Both the position numbers and the translations under genes were made by a program. Positions 59,622-64,000 of a stretch of DNA of 64,000 bases are shown in pieces (position 1 is the stretch's first letter; each line of letters starts with the position of its first letter). Origin of the DNA: Neisseria flavescens (GTDB lineage Bacteria > Pseudomonadota > Gammaproteobacteria > Burkholderiales > Neisseriaceae). Under the pieces are notes generated by a model, which saw only the letters and a list, made by a program, of their open reading frames with translations, searched no databases and was not told the DNA's origin. The DNA lies in assembly GCF_005221285.1 (NCBI RefSeq), contig NZ_CP039886.1:1116001-1180000 (forward strand). Direction: 5' to 3'.

Positions 59622-60977
59622 TCAGTTTTTCATTGACTGAACCGGAGCTGGGATTCTGCCGCCCCGGTTGACGAACACTTCGCATGAGCCTTCTTTAACC
59701 GGCATTACAGGCGCGTAGCCCAACAGGCCGCCAAACTCAACGCTGTCGCCGACGGTTTTACCGGTTACCGGAATAATGCGCACGGCAGTCGTTTTGCTGT
59801 TGATCATGCCGATGGCGGCTTCGTCGGCGATGATGCCGGAAATCGTGTGCGCGGGCGTGTCTCCGGGAACGGCAATCATGTCCAGTCCGACCGAACAGAC
59901 GGCTGTCATCGCTTCGAGTTTGTCCAGTGTCAGCACACCTGCTTCGGCAGCGGCAATCATGCCTTCGTCTTCGGAAACAGGGATAAACGCGCCGCTCAAA
60001 CCGCCGACCGCGCTGGAAGCCATCATGCCGCCTTTTTTCACGGCATCGTTCAGCAATGCCAAGGCAGCCGTCGTGCCGTGCGTACCGCAGACGCTCAAGC
60101 CCATTTCTTCAAGGATGCGTGCCACCGAGTCGCCGACGGCAGGGGTCGGCGCCAGCGACAAATCGAGAATGCCGAACGGAATACCCAGCATTTTTGAGGC
60201 TTCACGACCGATGAGTTCGCCCACGCGGGTGATTTTGAAGGCGGTTTTCTTCACGACTTCGGCAACTTCGGTCAAGCTGACCGCGTCCGAATTTTCCAAC
60301 GCGGCTTTGACCACGCCCGGCCCTGATACGCCGACGTTGATAACGGCGTCCGCTTCACCCGAACCGTGAAACGCGCCCGCCATAAACGGATTGTCTTCCA
60401 CCGCGTTACAGAACACGACGATTTTAGCGCAGCCGAAACCTTCGGGCGTGATTTCAGCCGTGCGTTTGATGGTTTCGCCTGCCAGCTTGACCGCATCCAT
60501 ATTAATACCGGCGCGCGTGCTGCCGATATTGATGGAACTGCACACGATATCAGTAGTCTTCATCGCTTCGGGAATGGAACGAATCAGCACCTCATCCGAA
60601 GGCGACATGCCTTTTTGTACCAGCGCAGAAAAGCCGCCGATAAAGGACACGCCGATGGCTTTGGCAGCCTTATCCAAGGTTTGCGCCACGCTGACATAGG
60701 AATCGGCATGGGTGGCCGCGGCAATTTGGGCAATCGGCGTAACGGAAATGCGCTGATTCACAATCGGTACGCCGTATTTGGCGGAGAGGTGTTTCGCCGT
60801 AGCGACCAAATCTTTACCGACGGTGGTGATTTTGTTGTAAATGTTTTGGTTCAGTACATCGATGTCGGTGCTGATACAGTCGTGCAAATCAATGCCGATG
60901 GTAATGGTGCGCACGTCAAAGTTCTGGTCGGCCACCATTTTGACGGTTTCTAAAATCTCGCCGGATTGAATACTCAT
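59622..60977 (-). CDS. UPF0210 (DUF711, PFL-like) protein
   Basis: 451 residues, the usual length. Sequence such as FDVRTITIGIDLHDC and INIGSTRAGINMDAV, with GGLSGAFIPVSEDEGM, matches UPF0210/DUF711, structurally related to pyruvate-formate lyase/ribonucleotide reductase barrels but without known activity. It is 15 bp behind the ACT-domain gene, a pairing conserved in many bacteria, suggesting the small protein regulates it by binding an amino acid. GGAGGGAGAG precedes the start. Confidence 0.9.
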   Translation of the reverse strand: MSIQSGEILETVKMVADQNFDVRTITIGIDLHDCISTDIDVLNQNIYNKITTVGKDLVATAKHLSAKYGVPIVNQRISVTPIAQIAAATHADSYVSVAQTLDKAAKAIGVSFIGGFSALVQKGMSPSDEVLIRSIPEAMKTTDIVCSSINIGSTRAGINMDAVKLAGETIKRTAEITPEGFGCAKIVVFCNAVEDNPFMAGAFHGSGEADAVINVGVSGPGVVKAALENSDAVSLTEVAEVVKKTAFKITRVGELIGREASKMLGIPFGILDLSLAPTPAVGDSVARILEEMGLSVCGTHGTTAALALLNDAVKKGGMMASSAVGGLSGAFIPVSEDEGMIAAAEAGVLTLDKLEAMTAVCSVGLDMIAVPGDTPAHTISGIIADEAAIGMINSKTTAVRIIPVTGKTVGDSVEFGGLLGYAPVMPVKEGSCEVFVNRGGRIPAPVQSMKN

Positions 60978-60992
60978 GACTCTCCCTCCGAC

Positions 60993-61265
60993 TTAAATAC
61001 GGTGCATGGCTTGGAAAATTTCTTCGTTTTGCATACGGATATCAAGCGCGAGTTTCTTACTCTCTTCCGCAAACAAATCCAAAACCTCTTGACGCGATTT
61101 GGTGCATTTTGAAGTATCCACCAAAATAATCATGGTAAAAAAATCGTCCATCAGCTGCTGGCTGATATTAAGGATGTTGATTTGGTTTTCCGCCAAAATT
61201 TTGGAAACGTCGTACACAATGCCTACACGGTCTTTTCCGATGACGGTGATGACTGAATTGTTCAT
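60993..61265 (-). CDS. UPF0237 ACT-domain protein
   Basis: 90 residues forming one ACT domain (VITVIGKDRVGIVYDVSKILAENQINILNISQ). ACT domains bind amino acids and regulate partner enzymes. Upstream of, and coupled with, the UPF0210 gene. Start at 61265 with AGGAGAAA upstream; the frame to 61307 is not used. Confidence 0.9.
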   Translation of the reverse strand: MNNSVITVIGKDRVGIVYDVSKILAENQINILNISQQLMDDFFTMIILVDTSKCTKSRQEVLDLFAEESKKLALDIRMQNEEIFQAMHRI

Positions 61266-61314
61266 AACGCTGTTTCTCCTGATAGGATATTTGAAAAGTG
61301 TTGACAATTATAAC

Positions 61315-61353
61315 ACTCAGGCCGTCTGAAAAACTGTTTCAGACGGCCTGAGT
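61315..61353. terminator. DUS-pair hairpin with 17-bp arms
   Basis: ACTCAGGCCGTCTGAAA and complement between potD and the ACT gene, both on minus; likely ends the potD transcript. Confidence 0.86.
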
Positions 61354-61372
61354 ATTCAAATTTCAATTTTGA

Positions 61373-62512
61373 TTATTGCCCTGCTTTCAAAGCCTGCCAC
61401 AGGCGAACGCTGAGTTTGCTCGCATCGGTTGACTTAGGGGAAACGATGAAACTTTTTTCCATCAGTTCTTTGGTCGGGAAAATCGATGGGTCGTTTGTGT
61501 ATTTGGCTTCCATCAAATCACGCGCGGGGCGGCTGGCGGGCGCGTAGGTGACGAAGCTGCCGTTTTTCGCCGCCACCTCGGGCCGGAGCGTGTAGTCGAT
61601 ATAGCGGTGGGCGTTGGCAACGTTTTGCGCGTCGCGCGGAATCATAAAGGAATCCACCCACACGCCCACGCCGGTTTTCGGGGTCAATACTTTGATTTCC
61701 ACGCCGTTTGCGGCTTCTTCGGCACGGGTTTTGGCAATATTCAAATCGCCGCCGTAACCAATGGCGGCACACAGGTTGCCCGCCGCCATATCGTCGATAT
61801 AGCCGGAAGAGCTGAAGCGTTTCACGTCGCCCCGGACGGCTTTCATCATATCGACGGCGGCTTTGATGTCTTCGGGATTCTCACTGTTGGGGTCTTTGCC
61901 CAAATAGTGCAACGCCAAGGGAATCTGTTCGATTGCGCTGTCGAAATAGCTGATGCCGCAGGATTTGAGTTTGGCGGTGTATTCGGGGTTGAACACCAAA
62001 TCCCATTCGTTTTCGGGCAGCTTGTCCGTACCCAATGCCTTTTTCACCTGCTGCGTATTGATTGCCAAGGTATTAATGCCCCAGAAATAAGGGACGGCAT
62101 ATTCGTTGCCCGGATCGACGGCTTCCATCATTTTCAGCAAATCTTTATCGATGTTGCCGTAATGGGGGATTTGCGCCTTGTCGATTTTCTGATACGCGCC
62201 CGCTTTGATTTGCCGGCCGACGTTGGCGATGGACGGCGCGGTCAGGTCGTAGCCGGATTTGCCGGTCAGGACTTTTGCCTCCAGTGTTTCGTTGCTGTCG
62301 TAATAATCGGAACGCGTCTTGATGCCGGTTTCTTGTTCAAAGGCGGCAACGGTTTCGGGATCGACATAATCCGACCAGTTGTAGATATTGAGTTTGCCCG
62401 ATTGTTCGGCTTCGGGCTTGGCGGAGGGGGGGTGGGCGGCGGTATCGTTTCCGCCGCCGCACGCAGTCAAGGCGAGGCTCAGGATTGCCGCCGCCACCAG
62501 TGTTTTTTTCAT
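61373..62512 (-). CDS. potD: spermidine/putrescine-binding lipoprotein PotD
   Basis: 379 residues. Lipoprotein signal (LVAAAILSLALTAC, Cys 19), then a family-1 extracellular binding protein: KLNIYNWSDYVDPETVAAFEQETG, IPHYGNIDKDLLKMME and VPYFWGINTLAINTQ are typical of polyamine binders. It supplies polyamines to a PotABC permease encoded elsewhere. GAAAGG precedes the ATG at 62512; the extension to 62641 is not supported. Confidence 0.92.
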   Translation of the reverse strand: MKKTLVAAAILSLALTACGGGNDTAAHPPSAKPEAEQSGKLNIYNWSDYVDPETVAAFEQETGIKTRSDYYDSNETLEAKVLTGKSGYDLTAPSIANVGRQIKAGAYQKIDKAQIPHYGNIDKDLLKMMEAVDPGNEYAVPYFWGINTLAINTQQVKKALGTDKLPENEWDLVFNPEYTAKLKSCGISYFDSAIEQIPLALHYLGKDPNSENPEDIKAAVDMMKAVRGDVKRFSSSGYIDDMAAGNLCAAIGYGGDLNIAKTRAEEAANGVEIKVLTPKTGVGVWVDSFMIPRDAQNVANAHRYIDYTLRPEVAAKNGSFVTYAPASRPARDLMEAKYTNDPSIFPTKELMEKSFIVSPKSTDASKLSVRLWQALKAGQ

Positions 62513-62852
62513 GGTTTTCGACCTTTCGTTCAAAAATAAAAAACATTGCAGGGACGGCAGGACCGCCTGCATCGGAAGCTGTGGGGGCGGCCGGTCGGCT
62601 TTCTTGGCCCTTGGTGCAGCAAGGTTTGCATTAAACGGCAAAAAGCTTTTGAATGCAAGACCTTAAATCAGAAAAAATGTTCATTTTTCAGACGGCCTGA
62701 AGCTATGGTTTTATTCATAAACAACATTTTTTCAGAAACGGTTTCATGCCGTCTGGAAAAAACTGTGGGCTTATTCAGACGTCCTCAAGATTTGTCAAAA
62801 CCGCCCAATTTGTGGGAAAATTGCACGATTGAATTTAATGAAGGGCGACACC
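62513..62852. other. potD/rppH divergent intergenic region
   Basis: 340 bp. A GC-rich block (about 62545-62610) with no recognised gene, one intact DUS (reverse, about 62687-62698) and a decayed DUS pair (ATGCCGTCTGGAA near 62747; TTCAGACGTCC near 62775). Promoters for both genes should lie here; none is clear. Confidence 0.5.
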
Positions 62853-63374
62853 GTGTTAGACAGAGAAGGCTATCGCCCCAATGTCGGTATTATCCTGATT
62901 AACGAGAGTAACGAAGTCTTTTGGGGCAAACGCGTACGCGAACATTCCTGGCAGTTTCCGCAAGGCGGCATCAAGCCGGGCGAAAGTCCTGAGACTGCCA
63001 TGTACCGTGAATTGTACGAAGAAGTCGGCCTGTTGCCGCAACACATCAAAATCATCGGGCGGACGCGCGACTGGTTGCGTTATGACGTGCCGAACAACTG
63101 GGTGCGCCGCGAATGGCGCGGATCCTATCGCGGGCAGAAGCAGATTTGGTATCTCCTGCGCCTGACCGGCCGGGATTGCGATGTCAACCTGCGCGCCACC
63201 CGCCACCCCGAATTTGACGGCTGGCGTTGGCACCAATATTGGGCGCCGATTGACGAAGTCATCGACTTCAAGCGCGGCGTGTATTTGGACGCATTGACCG
63301 AACTCTCCCGTTTCCTGCGCGGCATAGAAAGCTATGAAGACTTTATCCGGCGCAATCCAATAGAAAACCTATAA
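62853..63374 (+). CDS. rppH: RNA pyrophosphohydrolase RppH
   Basis: 173 residues. Intact Nudix box GGIKPGESPETAMYRELYEEVGL pattern (about residues 37-59) and N-terminal LDREGYRPNVGIILIN. It removes pyrophosphate from 5'-triphosphate mRNA ends, triggering decay. The GTG at 62853 is chosen as start because AAGGG lies 7 bp upstream and the family begins M-LDREGYRP; an ATG at 62838 would add five residues. Followed by a hairpin with one DUS. Confidence 0.92.
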   Translation: MLDREGYRPNVGIILINESNEVFWGKRVREHSWQFPQGGIKPGESPETAMYRELYEEVGLLPQHIKIIGRTRDWLRYDVPNNWVRREWRGSYRGQKQIWYLLRLTGRDCDVNLRATRHPEFDGWRWHQYWAPIDEVIDFKRGVYLDALTELSRFLRGIESYEDFIRRNPIENL

Positions 63375-63380
63375 CCCAAA

Positions 63381-63412
63381 CGCTTTCAGGCCGTCTGAAA
63401 GCGTTGTTTTTC
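63381..63412 (+). terminator. terminator with single DUS in the stem
   Basis: CGCTTTCAG/CTGAAAGCG stem with loop GCCGT, then TTGTTTTTC. Unusually, the DUS spans loop and right arm instead of forming an inverted pair. Confidence 0.8.
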
Positions 63413-63438
63413 ATCCTTTCAGACGACATAGGCAGTTT

Positions 63439-63870
63439 ATGGACAGACTGACGCCCGAACAACGCAAAAAAGTCATGCAAGCGAATAAAAGTAAAGGCAC
63501 GAAACCTGAGCTTTTGTTAGCAAAGACGTTGTGGCATAGAGGGTTAAGATATAGAAAAAACGATAAAACTGTTTTTGGAAAACCTGATTTTATTTTTAAA
63601 AAATATAAAATAGCAATTTTTGTGGATGGGGAATTTTGGCATGGTAAAGATTGGGAAAAGCGGAAAACTGATATCAAAAGCAATAGGAAGTTTTGGATAA
63701 ACAAAATCGAGCGCAATATCAAACGCGATACTTCGGTCAATATTCTTCTTGAGCAGGAAGGCTGGATTGTACTGCGTTTTTGGGGTAAGGATATATTGAA
63801 AAATCCTGATGATTGTGCAGCAAGGATAGAAAATGCAATATATGAAAGAAAAAAAATCGGAAAGCGGTAA
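63439..63870 (+). CDS. vsr: very-short-patch-repair (Vsr) endonuclease
   Basis: 143 residues, AT-rich. N-terminal MDRLTPEQRKKVMQANKSKGTKPEL, catalytic Asp in GKPDFIF (about 50) and FWHG (about 65) match the Vsr nuclease fold; KFWINKIERNIKRD is the following helix. It nicks next to T:G mismatches arising from 5-methylcytosine deamination. The cysteines that bind structural zinc in E. coli Vsr are absent. It overlaps the start of a cytosine-5 methyltransferase gene by 29 bp. A variant uptake sequence (ATGTCGTCTGAA, reverse) lies just before. Confidence 0.93.
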   Translation: MDRLTPEQRKKVMQANKSKGTKPELLLAKTLWHRGLRYRKNDKTVFGKPDFIFKKYKIAIFVDGEFWHGKDWEKRKTDIKSNRKFWINKIERNIKRDTSVNILLEQEGWIVLRFWGKDILKNPDDCAARIENAIYERKKIGKR

Positions 63871-64000
63871 ATTAAAAGAAAAAGCAAAACAATATAGGCT
63901 TTTTAACGATAATCTGTTTTCGCATTCTGATATGGCAGAGTCTGAAAAATTTACTTTTATCGATTTGTTTGCGGGTATAGGTGGATTCCGTATTGCTATG
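63842..64000 (+). CDS. cytosine-5 DNA methyltransferase, N-terminal part
   Basis: 53 codons to the window end. After a Lys/Glu/Ser-rich start, motif I FIDLFAGIGGFRIAM (SAM binding) identifies a C5-cytosine methyltransferase. The overlap with vsr shows a linked methylation-repair unit. AT-rich like vsr, so the pair was probably acquired together as part of a restriction-modification locus continuing past 64000. Recognition sequence cannot be inferred. Confidence 0.9.
   Translation, partial: MKEKKSESGKLKEKAKQYRLFNDNLFSHSDMAESEKFTFIDLFAGIGGFRIAM

Noticed and set aside
62546..62902. 118-codon frame before rppH
   Set aside because: Overlaps rppH in another frame and crosses DUS remnants; no homology evident.
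1..64000. DUS copies as a CRISPR array or insertion sequences
   Set aside because: They are dispersed, mostly inverted pairs at gene ends with no regular spacers; they are uptake signals and terminators. No cas gene, transposase or terminal repeats were seen.

Overview
The window is a chromosomal segment of a Neisseria species. Dozens of copies of the Neisseria DNA uptake sequence (DUS, GCCGTCTGAA core) occur, mostly as inverted pairs acting as terminators between genes. A complete mtrR-mtrCDE locus, comEC, hprK-rapZ, the maltose phosphorylase cluster and tandem NmsR/RcoF-type small RNAs next to lrp are also typical of the genus. Most DUS copies read AGGCCGTCTGAA rather than ATGCCGTCTGAA, and I saw no Correia elements. 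This points to a commensal of the N. subflava/flavescens kind rather than meningococcus or gonococcus (inference).

Layout. 1-3.3 kb: end of a ketoacyl-ACP synthase, monomeric isocitrate dehydrogenase and a LolA-like carrier. 3.3-6.9 kb (minus): rbgA, a small lipoprotein, and ptsN-hprK-rapZ (PTS regulation and RNase adapter). 7.1-10.6 kb (minus): bioA-bioD-ubiC-ubiA (biotin and ubiquinone). 10.8-14.4 kb (minus): a DUF1877 gene, trpB, a membrane protein, a uracil-DNA glycosylase-like protein and trpF. 14.7-16.9 kb: comEC. 17.1-17.3 kb: tRNA-Arg and tRNA-Glu. 17.4-30 kb: a DnaQ-type exonuclease, a HAD hydrolase, metZ, a candidate small RNA with a DUF3465 gene, an amino-acid-binding lipoprotein, serS, tRNA-Glu, rdgC, a frameshifted ADP-ribosylglycohydrolase, dcd and ppsR. 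30.5-32.8 kb: ppsA, divergent from ppsR. 33.0-33.7 kb: an imported-looking islet with an orphan toxin tip, a putative immunity gene and a Kingella-dialect DUS. 33.8-40.4 kb: a LysM/M23 lipoprotein, cstA with its YbdD partner, an RluF-like pseudouridine synthase, alr and lrp. 40.4-40.75 kb: two sibling small RNAs. 40.9-50.9 kb: a DUF3482 GTPase, mtrE-mtrD-mtrC, divergent mtrR, and ettA. 51.2-55.6 kb: maltose import, maltose phosphorylase (broken by a 7-bp duplication) and beta-phosphoglucomutase. 55.7-63.4 kb: murI, a Bcr/CflA transporter, a HerA-like ATPase, a UPF0210/ACT pair, potD and rppH. 63.4-64 kb: an AT-rich vsr plus the start of a cytosine-5 DNA methyltransferase.

How the parts connect. 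Carbon flow is the main theme. Icd, PpsA with its regulator PpsR, the HprK/PtsN phosphorelay, CstA, the maltose pathway and the NmsR-type small RNAs (known in other Neisseria to repress TCA-cycle and related mRNAs) all act in central metabolism. MtrCDE/MtrR provides efflux.

Most interesting for follow-up: (i) a compact, apparently undescribed small RNA or attenuator at 21941-22009, with a -10 box, a 9-bp-arm palindrome over its -35 region and its own terminator, just upstream of a DUF3465 gene; (ii) two islets (10.7-11.4 kb and 32.98-33.73 kb) carrying DUS dialects of other Neisseriaceae, suggesting inter-genus DNA import; (iii) two genes disrupted by short-repeat changes (A7 tract at 27686; 7-bp duplication at 53648).
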